Shown here: positions 44,013 to 51,705 of the stretch, one piece after another | Layout of the letters: each line of letters begins with the position of its first letter | Numbering within the stretch: position 1 is the first letter of the stretch | Assembly: GCF_000315485.1 (NCBI RefSeq) | Contig: NZ_JH992941.1 | Coordinates: 1,333,312-1,397,311, forward strand | Reading direction: 5' to 3' | Origin: Bacteroides oleiciplenus YIT 12058 | Lineage (GTDB): Bacteria; Bacteroidota; Bacteroidia; Bacteroidales; Bacteroidaceae | DNA: 64,000 nt | Program-made: the position numbers and the translations under genes | The notes under the pieces: model-generated | Databases searched by the model: none | What the model was told of the DNA's origin: nothing | The model's input: only the letters and a program-made list of their open reading frames with translations

Positions 44013-44199
44013 ATATCCCGTCCCGTTCCCTACCATGGGAACGCTCGTTCCCCTTCGTGGGAACTGGCGTTTCCCTTTGTGGGAACTGTCGTTTCTCTTT
44101 GTGGGAACTGTCGTTTCTCTTCGTGGGAACGACAGTTTCTCTTCATGGGAACGCTCGTTTCTCAGGGCGGGAACGGTAGTTTCCTACCGGTAGGAAACT
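44013..44199. repeat. 11-bp-phased array G (GTGGGAAC / CGTTTCTC words)
   Basis: Seventeen 11-bp units run without a phase slip. GGGAAC-type units start at 44035, 44057, 44079, 44101, 44123, 44145 and 44167; the units between them carry the opposite-strand word CGTTCCC or CGTTTCTC. Thus a 22-bp tandem repeat is made of two inverted 11-bp halves. The array ends in a perfect 20-bp palindrome at 44179-44198. It lies between two convergent genes. Copies differ by a few bases, so it is not recent. Confidence 0.92.
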
Positions 44200-44339
44200 G
44201 CAAACTCTTATATATGAATGGTTTGGAAATACTATCAAAAAGCACTAATCGTAAGCATCAACAAGATGCCATACTTCAGTTGTCCGGCAAAGGTTGCAAA
44301 TGCCGAACAGAAAGGCATATCAAGAAGAAAGCCGACAAT

Positions 44340-44375
44340 AGAGACATCATTTTTCAGTAAAGAAGGGATGTCTCT
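44340..44375 (-). terminator. Possible terminator of the propeller lipoprotein gene
   Basis: AGAGACATC (44340-44348) and GATGTCTCT (44367-44375) are perfect 9-bp arms, just after the stop at 44383. No long T tract follows on the minus strand, so the call is tentative. Confidence 0.4.
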
Positions 44376-44382
44376 TCTTGCT

Positions 44383-45666
44383 TTATCGTGCCATCACAAT
44401 CTCCGAATAGGAATAGCCGATGCCGGGAACTGATTGCCAGTCTTTACTTACTAAATCGTATGCATAAATCAGTCTGCCGCCCCGGTAAGTGTCGAACAAT
44501 ACGTAGAGCTTCAGTGTCTCTGTATCTTCAGCGAGCATGGTTATGGAACGTGCCGGGTTGGGGAATGTGGCAAAAGGCTCTTTCAGGGTCATTGTAGCCT
44601 GGTCCCACAGGCGCAGTTCGGTCTGACCATCGGTTTTCACTATGGCATATCCTCCGGTGCGCACGTACTTGGTGGTTCCGTTATCTTTTTTATCGGTTAT
44701 TGTCCAGAAGGGAATGAGTGCGGTGGCCTGTATCTGCTCGCCGACATGTACTTTGCTACTTTGCAAATTCAGTACGACGGGCGTAAAGCTGTTATTGCCG
44801 TTATCGGCCGAGAGTAATAGCTGGCTGGCACTGCTCTGTATGCCGGGATAGCGTGTCAAGGCTTCGGGCTTTATGCCTGCGGGTAGTTCGTAGCGGTGAC
44901 TCAGGTTCGGCTCCCGGGTGTAAATCCAGGGTGCGACGGATGCCAGCATCACTTCATTGGAAGATATCTGTCTCACGGCTATTATGGAGCCATCGGTATT
45001 GTTGCAAAGGGTCAATATGTTTTCAAGTCCCATATCCTTCCAGTAGCGCATGGAGAGGTCGTAACAGTATACCTTGCGGACTCCGTCCTTCGTTTGTATT
45101 CCGCAGAGACGTTGGCTTTCGGGGGCGTTCACTACGCAGGAGAAGTCTTTTTGGTCTTCTGCCAGTTTCACGATGTTCTTAGGGCTGCCATCTGTGAGGT
45201 TTACGTGCTCGATGCAGTTATCATGACCCGTGTCGGAATGGGAGTTGGTGATGCCGTAGAGTTGGAACTCTTCGGGTGCCTGGCCGTTGGAGACTGCGAT
45301 TTCGCCAAGCGTCATTATGTCGCCGGCGCGGCGTAGAAGTATTTTGGTAGTTGAAGCGGGATAGTGTCCGGGTGCCAGGAAGGTGATGCTTGTGGCAGTC
45401 TGCTCCAACATGACGGGCAATACGCCACGGGCATAGCCCTGATAGTTGAGTACAGGCTCGTCGGGAAGCGGCCAATAGATTTCGAACATGACATCGTCGT
45501 CAGTCTGGAAGCCTTGCGCTTTGATGGTTACTTTATCTCCGGGGTTGAATACGGTGCCTGCGGCAGGCATCACGATGTCGGTTACTAAGATGGGTTGTTT
45601 GTCGTCATCTTTTGCACAGGCCGCAAGCAGCAGACCGAATAACAGGAAGAGATATATCTTCTTCAT
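44383..45666 (-). CDS. Lipoprotein with IPT/TIG-like domain and propeller-like repeats
   Basis: A 427-residue lipoprotein; the signal IYLFLLFGLLLAAC puts the lipid Cys at 17. Residues about 27-125 look like an Ig-like IPT/TIG domain (IVMPAAGTVFNPGDKVTIKAQGF, ITFLAPGHYPASTTKILLRR). The rest has repeated beta-strand units with Asp-rich turns (KVYCYDLSMRYWKDMG, LIYAYDLVSKDWQSVPG), suggesting a beta-propeller. I know no function for it. It has its own promoter element at 45690-45697. The genes upstream on the same strand encode a phosphoesterase and a TonB receptor, so it may be a surface-exposed substrate-binding partner for them. Confidence 0.65.
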   Translation of the reverse strand: MKKIYLFLLFGLLLAACAKDDDKQPILVTDIVMPAAGTVFNPGDKVTIKAQGFQTDDDVMFEIYWPLPDEPVLNYQGYARGVLPVMLEQTATSITFLAPGHYPASTTKILLRRAGDIMTLGEIAVSNGQAPEEFQLYGITNSHSDTGHDNCIEHVNLTDGSPKNIVKLAEDQKDFSCVVNAPESQRLCGIQTKDGVRKVYCYDLSMRYWKDMGLENILTLCNNTDGSIIAVRQISSNEVMLASVAPWIYTREPNLSHRYELPAGIKPEALTRYPGIQSSASQLLLSADNGNNSFTPVVLNLQSSKVHVGEQIQATALIPFWTITDKKDNGTTKYVRTGGYAIVKTDGQTELRLWDQATMTLKEPFATFPNPARSITMLAEDTETLKLYVLFDTYRGGRLIYAYDLVSKDWQSVPGIGYSYSEIVMAR

Positions 45667-45689
45667 AGCATTTTAATGTTTGAACTATG

Positions 45690-45697
45690 CAAAGGTA
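45690..45697 (-). promoter_or_regulatory. Promoter -7 element of the propeller lipoprotein gene
   Basis: Minus-strand TACCTTTG matches TAnnTTTG and lies 23 bp before the ATG at 45666, in the 95-bp gap after the phosphoesterase gene. It suggests that the lipoprotein can be transcribed separately. Confidence 0.5.
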
Positions 45698-45761
45698 TTA
45701 TTTTTAGCGATATACTTTCTTCTCTTCACTGTGTATTTTGCCTCGGAAAGTTAAAAAGGAA

Positions 45762-46694
45762 TTACCGTGAGGTGCGTGTCACGGTATGTAGCACATTCCC
45801 TTTCTTGTCAATCATCCGCAATGTCAGTTCCTTCTTGTCCGCCGAAACGATGGAGAAACCCGGTTCCGGACTGCAAAACACTGTTCCTTTCGTGGGTTTC
45901 ACTTTGCGGGAAAGGGAGCCGGAGGAGTTGACGATGTAATCAATATTGCTTCCCGCCTTGCGGATGTGCTGGAAGTTGTGGATATGTCCGCAGACGTACA
46001 TATCTACTTTATGCTTGCGGAGTATCGGGTCGAGGCGGGCTTGCATATCCCGGCGTTCGCTGTTGTCCTTCGGAGTTTCAGCGTAGATGGGGTGGTGTCC
46101 GGCAACGATGACCCAGTCTTCTTTTGCGGCGGTCAGTACGGAGTCTATCCAGGCAAGTTGTTGCTGTAAGTCCTGCTTGCAGGCGTCGGGATAGGTGGTG
46201 GAGTCGTTGCGGTATTTGTCCATCATGGGGGCGGTGTCCACCCAGACGATGCGGAGGGTGATGCCGTCGTCTTCAAATACTTTGGTATAGTAGCGGGCGG
46301 GCATGGTCCAGCGACGACTGACGTTGGTGTAGTCCATTACGGCTTGCGTGTTGCCGCGGTATTCGTGGTTGCCAAGTACGGGAAACCAGTCTATCATTAG
46401 TTCCGGGTGGGAGTAGATAAGTTCGTAGTTGGTCATCCATAGAGGGTCGTTCACGCTGCGTACGCCTTCAAAATGGTGGATGTCTCCGGTGGCGACTACG
46501 AATTCGGGACCGACTTCTTCGGCCATGGTTCCCATCAGTTCGGCTATGGGCTTCTGGTCGTAGTAGCCATTGCGGCCGAGGTCGTTGGCGACGTAGAAGT
46601 TGAATTTCTTGTCGAAGATGGAATAATCCGTTATCTGTGCGGTTGCCCAGTTGCTGAGGAGGGCAATTAAAAGGAGAAAGAATACTTTTTTCAT
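45762..46694 (-). CDS. Secreted metallophosphoesterase (purple acid phosphatase-like)
   Basis: A 310-residue secreted protein with a signal peptide (VFFLLLIALLSNWATAQ). The calcineurin-like metal ligands are in order: FYVANDLGRNG, VVATGDIHHFEG, PVLGNHEYRGN, VAGHHPIYAE and YVCGHIHNFQHI. The layout resembles small tartrate-resistant acid phosphatases, which act on phosphomonoesters or phosphoproteins. It lies 19 bp after the TonB receptor stop, so the receptor and the enzyme are one operon. It probably releases phosphate or a dephosphorylated nutrient in the periplasm or at the surface. Confidence 0.85.
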   Translation of the reverse strand: MKKVFFLLLIALLSNWATAQITDYSIFDKKFNFYVANDLGRNGYYDQKPIAELMGTMAEEVGPEFVVATGDIHHFEGVRSVNDPLWMTNYELIYSHPELMIDWFPVLGNHEYRGNTQAVMDYTNVSRRWTMPARYYTKVFEDDGITLRIVWVDTAPMMDKYRNDSTTYPDACKQDLQQQLAWIDSVLTAAKEDWVIVAGHHPIYAETPKDNSERRDMQARLDPILRKHKVDMYVCGHIHNFQHIRKAGSNIDYIVNSSGSLSRKVKPTKGTVFCSPEPGFSIVSADKKELTLRMIDKKGNVLHTVTRTSR

Positions 46695-46713
46695 TATTAT
46701 ATTGATTTGATTG

Positions 46714-49530
46714 TTAGAAGTTGATTTTCACACCTGCATTTACTTTCACTCCGTAATGTTCGCTTTGCATCGTCCGCTCCTTTGTTCCCTGATAGTAGCG
46801 TAAGGGCTGGTTCAGCAAATTGGTAGCTTCGGCATAGAACGTTGTTTTCAGTTTTTTTCCGAAGGTATAGCTGGCGTTGGCATCCATATAATTCACTGCA
46901 TCGTAATAGCGGTCGTAGAACTTCTCCGCTCCCATTTCGTCGATAAATGCCGATGCATAGTTGTAAGAAAGGCGGAGGCTCACGCCGGATTTCTCGAAGA
47001 AGAGCGAAGCATTAGCCGTGTGCTCCGGAGAACCCGGCAGGCGCAGACCGCTTTCATTCTCGCGTCCCTCAAAGTTGAAGTTATCCACGCGGGAGTAAGA
47101 GTATGTGTATGTTCCGTAGAAACCGATGCACTTCAAGGCCGGGGCTATGAAACTGAAGTCGCGCTGATAGGCTACTTCCACACCCAGCAGGTCGGCGTTG
47201 CCCGAGTTGCGCGGCTGGCTGAACTTGGTATACGTGGTTCCGTTGTAATTGTAGTTGCGCATAGTCTGGTCTACGATGAAATCATTGATTTTCTTGTAGA
47301 AGACGCCGGCACTGACAAGACCGATGCTCTTGAAGTAATACTCACCGCTCAGGTCTAAGTTATAAGACATGGTCGGTTTCAATCCCGGGTTACCCAAAGA
47401 GATGGAGTTGTCGCTGCGCTTAATTGTAATGTTCGGTGCCAGGGCGGAGTACTTGGGGCGGGCAATTGTATTGGTGAACGAGGCGCGCACCTTGAAATCA
47501 TCATTTACATCATACTTCACAAGAACGGAAGGAAGCACATTCAGATAACTGTCCGACTCGTAGGCTGTGCGGGTGGTCTTGTCTTCGTCCGCATCATACT
47601 GGCTACCCGAATATTTCACATGTGTATTCTCCAGACGCAGGCCCAGCATCAAGTCCCACTTCTCACCCAGCTTTTGGTCGAAACGCAGATAACCTGCCGC
47701 AACGGTTTCCTTGGCGTTGAAGTTGGTGGCAAGTTCTTCCTGCACCTGGTTCTTCTCAAACAGACTTGCATTGTTCAAGTCAAGTTCTCCCAGATACTCC
47801 TTGCTTATGAAACTACCGGCTTTATATTGCTTGCCCGGCATGTATCCGTCCCGGTTCTGGTCTACGGCAGCCGCCAGACTGGCTTTGTCGAAACCGTCTT
47901 CATCCAGCGGGGTGTATTCGTAGAAGTCAATCTCTTTATCTTTAGTCTTATGCACCACTTTAGTTCCGAAGCGCAGATGATTGCCGAACTTTCCTTTGGT
48001 GAGCGGCAAGCTGAAATCGAGCTTGAACTTGAAATCCTTCTCTTGAATATCTTCCTGCTGCTCCGTCACTTCTTTCAGACTGAAATCGTCGTTCAGATAC
48101 ATAGCCGAACCTTCCTGCGGGGTAAGCAAAGGCTTGCGTTCATCGCTCAAATCCATATTGAACTTCTGTTTCTTCAGTTGATAGTCGATGTAGCGTTCGT
48201 TGGGACGTTCTTCGCTGGCTTTGGCATAGTTGACGCTCCACTTCGCGTCCAGTTTGCCAAAGAGGTGCTCGCCGCCAAGAGTGAAGTCCATCGTGCGCTG
48301 ACGTTCCAGACGGGCATTGCGGTTGTCGGGTGTGCCGCCTTTGGTCTGCACGCGTACAGCGCCTTTGTTGTTGATGGAGCAATATTCGTTGCCATTGTCG
48401 TCTTCTTCCAGGTTGATACCTTTCACGTTGAGGCGGTAACGGTTTTCCCAGTCGTTGCGGTTGTTGAAGATACCTTTGAAAGTCAGTTTGTGGTTCTCGT
48501 TGATGTCCCAGTCCAGTGCGGCGGAGTAACTCTGACGTTCGCGGGTGACGTAGTATTGGCGCACCTGATAGTCGGTGATGCAGAGTTCTCCGGTTTCTAC
48601 GTCCTTGTCCCATACAAATTCGATGTCATCCGAGCCGGAAGGGGAGTTCTGATAGGAAGCGGAAAGAATAAGTCCCAGTTTGTCGTTGAAGAAGCGGTCG
48701 CCATAGGTGAAACCCAGGTTTAGTTGCGCCTTGTCGCTAATCCAGTTGTAACCTGTTCCGGCGGTGGCGCTGATGAAGCGTTTATAAGGAGAGTTCTTTG
48801 TAATCAGATTGATGGAACCGCCGATGGCATCGGCATCCATATCCGGGGTGACTACCTTGTTCACTTCGATGGTCTGTATCATATCTGCCGGGATAAGGTC
48901 CAGTTGCACGTTGCGCGTATCGCCTTCGGCAGAAGGGACGCGGTTGCCGTTGATAGTGACGGAACTCATGTCGGCAGAGGTTCCGCGTACTTGTCCGAAG
49001 CGGGCTTCACCCTGGTCGTACTGTACGTTGATACCCGAGATGCGTTTCAGTGCATCACCTATGTTGGAGTCGGGAAACTTGCCTACCTGGTCGGCAGACA
49101 CTACATTCTTGATGCCGAGGCTGTTCTTCTGCGAATTGACGGCGCGGCGTTGTCCCTGGAAAGCACCGCCTACCACAACTTCCTGTAGTTCCACTCCTTC
49201 GTTCATCACTACGTCTTTCTCCAAAGTGCGTCCTTCGGGAATGGTTATTTTCAGCTCTACGGGTGAGTAGCCCACATAACTAACTTTTACGGTATATGTC
49301 CCCGGTTCGAGGTTGGGGAAGGTGTAGAAGCCGTTGACGTCGCTCGTCACTCCGGCATGCAGCTTTTCGATGTAAACGGAGGCACCCGGGAGGGTTTGCT
49401 TCGTGGCATCTATGATGCGGCCGCGCACGGTGCCCTGTTTCACTACGTTTACTTTCTCGTCGGCTTTTGCTGCACTGCCGACTGTTGCAAATAAGAATAA
49501 GAGCGTGAATACCTTAACAATGTGTTTCAT
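46714..49530 (-). CDS. TonB-dependent receptor (TIGR01782-like)
   Basis: The start is set at ATG 49530 (MKHIVKVFTLLFLFATVGSAAKA), because the longer frame (49575) opens upstream of the -7 box at 49561-49568. About 938 residues. Order: signal peptide; carboxypeptidase regulatory-like domain (QGTVRGRIIDATKQTLPGAS); plug with NVVSADQVGKFPDSNIGDALKRISG, VRGTSADMSSVTINGNRVP and INLITKNSP; long barrel ending KVNAGVKINF. The plug motifs resemble the Xanthomonas/Caulobacter-type receptor family rather than SusC. No SusD partner is present. The next gene is a phosphoesterase, so a phosphorylated nutrient is a fair guess. Confidence 0.88.
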   Translation of the reverse strand: MKHIVKVFTLLFLFATVGSAAKADEKVNVVKQGTVRGRIIDATKQTLPGASVYIEKLHAGVTSDVNGFYTFPNLEPGTYTVKVSYVGYSPVELKITIPEGRTLEKDVVMNEGVELQEVVVGGAFQGQRRAVNSQKNSLGIKNVVSADQVGKFPDSNIGDALKRISGINVQYDQGEARFGQVRGTSADMSSVTINGNRVPSAEGDTRNVQLDLIPADMIQTIEVNKVVTPDMDADAIGGSINLITKNSPYKRFISATAGTGYNWISDKAQLNLGFTYGDRFFNDKLGLILSASYQNSPSGSDDIEFVWDKDVETGELCITDYQVRQYYVTRERQSYSAALDWDINENHKLTFKGIFNNRNDWENRYRLNVKGINLEEDDNGNEYCSINNKGAVRVQTKGGTPDNRNARLERQRTMDFTLGGEHLFGKLDAKWSVNYAKASEERPNERYIDYQLKKQKFNMDLSDERKPLLTPQEGSAMYLNDDFSLKEVTEQQEDIQEKDFKFKLDFSLPLTKGKFGNHLRFGTKVVHKTKDKEIDFYEYTPLDEDGFDKASLAAAVDQNRDGYMPGKQYKAGSFISKEYLGELDLNNASLFEKNQVQEELATNFNAKETVAAGYLRFDQKLGEKWDLMLGLRLENTHVKYSGSQYDADEDKTTRTAYESDSYLNVLPSVLVKYDVNDDFKVRASFTNTIARPKYSALAPNITIKRSDNSISLGNPGLKPTMSYNLDLSGEYYFKSIGLVSAGVFYKKINDFIVDQTMRNYNYNGTTYTKFSQPRNSGNADLLGVEVAYQRDFSFIAPALKCIGFYGTYTYSYSRVDNFNFEGRENESGLRLPGSPEHTANASLFFEKSGVSLRLSYNYASAFIDEMGAEKFYDRYYDAVNYMDANASYTFGKKLKTTFYAEATNLLNQPLRYYQGTKERTMQSEHYGVKVNAGVKINF

Positions 49531-49551
49531 ACCTGTTGTCATTCGTTGATT

Positions 49552-49602
49552 AATTTGCCGCAAAAGTAGAGACATAACGTTTCATACGTTTTGCGGCAAA
49601 TT
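49552..49602. promoter_or_regulatory. Promoter with a 14-bp inverted repeat upstream of the TonB receptor gene
   Basis: AATTTGCCGCAAAA (49552-49565) and TTTTGCGGCAAATT (49589-49602) are perfect inverted repeats, 23 bp apart. The left arm overlaps the minus-strand -7 box TACTTTTG (49561-49568), so a protein bound to the arms would block the promoter. This is a good operator candidate. Confidence 0.6.
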
Positions 49603-49795
49603 TAAGAATCGGTAACAAATATGATACATTCTGGTTACAGCCTTTTTTATTTGGCATAATGCAGGCTTCGTTTTAAGTATAATATTCTTTTCTTAGAAAT
49701 TAGGAACTGACCAAAGATATTTGTTTCCATTAATATCTGTATTTTATAATGCGATTTTATGCTTCTTGGCCAGCCCCTATTATTTTGAGAATATC

Positions 49796-50482
49796 TTATT
49801 CTGATATTATTTGTTCTGTAAATTCTGAATAGAAATAATCAATAGCTGTTTCTTCTGGTAGATAAACAGTTCTCCAGCGTAGAACTTTTGATAAATCGCA
49901 GTCTTCTATGCGAGTTTCTGTTTCGGCTATTGGTATTTCGATCATTTTTTCATCTCCAGCAGTATTTGTATAATACATTTCACATTTTAATGCATTATTG
50001 GCAGGCCTCCATGAAATGATGACCTGTTTTTCCTCAATTCTTAGCTGGTTTATTTTCCTATTGGTGAGATTACTTTCATAGAGCTCTCCGTATACATATC
50101 CATCAATGGTAGATTCAATAGAAGAATTTTCCTTCGCATCGAGTGTTGTTATTGAAAATTCATATTGCCCTTCATCCAGTTCACTAATCATTACTTCAAA
50201 TTTGTCTACGGCTTCTTTGCGTTCAACATCTAATTCTAAAGATTTATCTTCTCCATCCATAGATTGCCACTTGATAATACATTTTTTTTGGGTAACTCCA
50301 TACATGTAAAGACCTTCTATTAAAATTCTATTCTTACCGGAAGAAGTAGTCAAGGAGTCGACTTTGCCTACATAAATTGTTTCTCCAGCATCTAAATAAG
50401 ATTCTATATTACTTAACATGCCATCACAGGATGAACAAATAGCAGAAGTAATGCAGAAAATGATAATTATATACTTTTTCAT
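49796..50482 (-). CDS. DUF4998-type lipoprotein of a PUL
   Basis: A 228-residue lipoprotein; the signal YIIIIFCITSAICSSC puts the likely lipid Cys at 19. The N-terminal half (ETIYVGKVDSLTTSSGKNRILIEG, KCIIKWQSMDGEDKSLELDV) matches the fibronectin-like DUF4998 pattern; the second half repeats a similar strand order (QLRIEEKQVIISWRPANNALKCEMYY). Such proteins commonly end SusCD operons and probably display at the surface, binding glycan. It is the last gene of the operon, 8 bp after the DUF5000 lipoprotein. No clear terminator is seen after its stop. Confidence 0.7.
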   Translation of the reverse strand: MKKYIIIIFCITSAICSSCDGMLSNIESYLDAGETIYVGKVDSLTTSSGKNRILIEGLYMYGVTQKKCIIKWQSMDGEDKSLELDVERKEAVDKFEVMISELDEGQYEFSITTLDAKENSSIESTIDGYVYGELYESNLTNRKINQLRIEEKQVIISWRPANNALKCEMYYTNTAGDEKMIEIPIAETETRIEDCDLSKVLRWRTVYLPEETAIDYFYSEFTEQIISE

Positions 50483-50490
50483 AATTTATT

Positions 50491-51690
50491 TTATTTATTT
50501 TCAACAGGTTTTCCAAAAAAAGAAACCTCCATTATATGGATAAAACGAGCACCAGCAAAGGTGTTTAATGCTTTGAATCGAATATAGCGTACAGGGGGGA
50601 TATCTGTGGGGAACATAAATTCTTCTCCGGCTGTAGCATATTCTTTATCTTCTGTAGAGAATTGACCCGCTGGTAATCCCGAAGGCTTATAACTTTCACA
50701 TTTAGTCAATAATGTCCAACCGTCCCAACTTCCACTTTGATCTGGTTTATCAGCGCGTCCCCAGATTTCCCATTCTTTCATATTTCCATGTTGATACAGA
50801 TAGTTATCTCCTAATCGTTGCCAGTACATATATCGACTGAGTTCAGTAGTTACACCTAAATCGAAAGTAAACCAAACTGGAAATGAGGCAAAGTCTGGTG
50901 AATGTGCCATATCCCATTCATCACCATAATTGTGTGAACCATTCCACATTTTTCCCATCCAGTGTCCCCATGCATTCATGGCGATATCATTATCTAATCT
51001 GACTTCCTGAAATTTGCTTTTATCTAATTCATATTCTTCCCAAGGAACTACAGTTGTAAATGCTGTATCAGTCCTATTGTCCCATCTGTCTTTGACTATT
51101 ACTCCAAATACCCGTTCTTTATGTTCGTAGCCTCGTATAGTAACGCTTATTTGTTTGGCAGCTGTATATTGGGTTTGTGCAGTACTCCACTGGTTTAATG
51201 AATCAGGAGTGATTACTTCTACTGTAAGATCGCTTGCAGAAGGATTTTTCATGGTGATGGCGATACCACCAAAGGTTTCATTCATTTCAAGAGTATTGTA
51301 AGCTTCAATATAAGATGGGGTGAGAGGAACTATTTTACACGTAACAGATTCTCCGACATTTTCCATACGATCCACAGCATAAAAAGTAATAGTTTTTTCT
51401 TCAGTGTCTCCAAATCCTTCTACTTTCAACTTGTTGGAATAGGCGGAAACTCGACTTTCCATTTCTTTTCCGGAAGCTAATGTATATTTTGCAACTATAT
51501 ACATGAGATCTTCATCGTCAGGGCTTTTAAAATTTATTTCTGCTCCCCCTGCTTGTGGAATATAAGATAATATTTCTACTTTGCCAGGGGCGGTTCCATC
51601 GTTATATCCATAGGGTATATGTAGATTATCTTCCTTGCATCCTATAAACAAGCAGATAAATAAACTGATTATAATATATATTTTCTTCAT
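50491..51690 (-). CDS. DUF4959-DUF5126-DUF5000 surface lipoprotein of a PUL
   Basis: A 399-residue lipoprotein with a signal (IYIIISLFICLFIGC, Cys18). Three segments can be told apart: an N-terminal Ig-like region (TAPGKVEILSYIPQAGGAEINF), a second Ig-like region (GGIAITMKNPSASDLTVEVI), and a C-terminal discoidin-like domain (WFTFDLGVTTELSRYMYWQR, EWEIWGRADKPDQSGSWDGW, VRYIRFKALNTF). This order fits DUF4959, DUF5126 and DUF5000. The discoidin-like part is a candidate glycan-binding site. It lies 15 bp after the susD stop, so it is co-transcribed with susCD. Confidence 0.75.
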   Translation of the reverse strand: MKKIYIIISLFICLFIGCKEDNLHIPYGYNDGTAPGKVEILSYIPQAGGAEINFKSPDDEDLMYIVAKYTLASGKEMESRVSAYSNKLKVEGFGDTEEKTITFYAVDRMENVGESVTCKIVPLTPSYIEAYNTLEMNETFGGIAITMKNPSASDLTVEVITPDSLNQWSTAQTQYTAAKQISVTIRGYEHKERVFGVIVKDRWDNRTDTAFTTVVPWEEYELDKSKFQEVRLDNDIAMNAWGHWMGKMWNGSHNYGDEWDMAHSPDFASFPVWFTFDLGVTTELSRYMYWQRLGDNYLYQHGNMKEWEIWGRADKPDQSGSWDGWTLLTKCESYKPSGLPAGQFSTEDKEYATAGEEFMFPTDIPPVRYIRFKALNTFAGARFIHIMEVSFFGKPVENK

Positions 51691-51705
51691 GTTATATCCT
51701 CCGAA

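Noticed and set aside
44013..44199. CRISPR array
   Set aside because: The units are tandem with no unique spacers, the step is only 22 bp, and no cas gene is near.
44079..44360. Plus-strand frame of 93 codons
   Set aside because: It is made of array G repeats translated in one phase (repeated GTVVSLCGN-type words) followed by unrelated sequence; no gene-like start or family.
47620..48723. Long plus-strand frame inside the TonB receptor gene
   Set aside because: Antisense shadow of a certain gene, with biased Val/Phe composition typical of such shadows.
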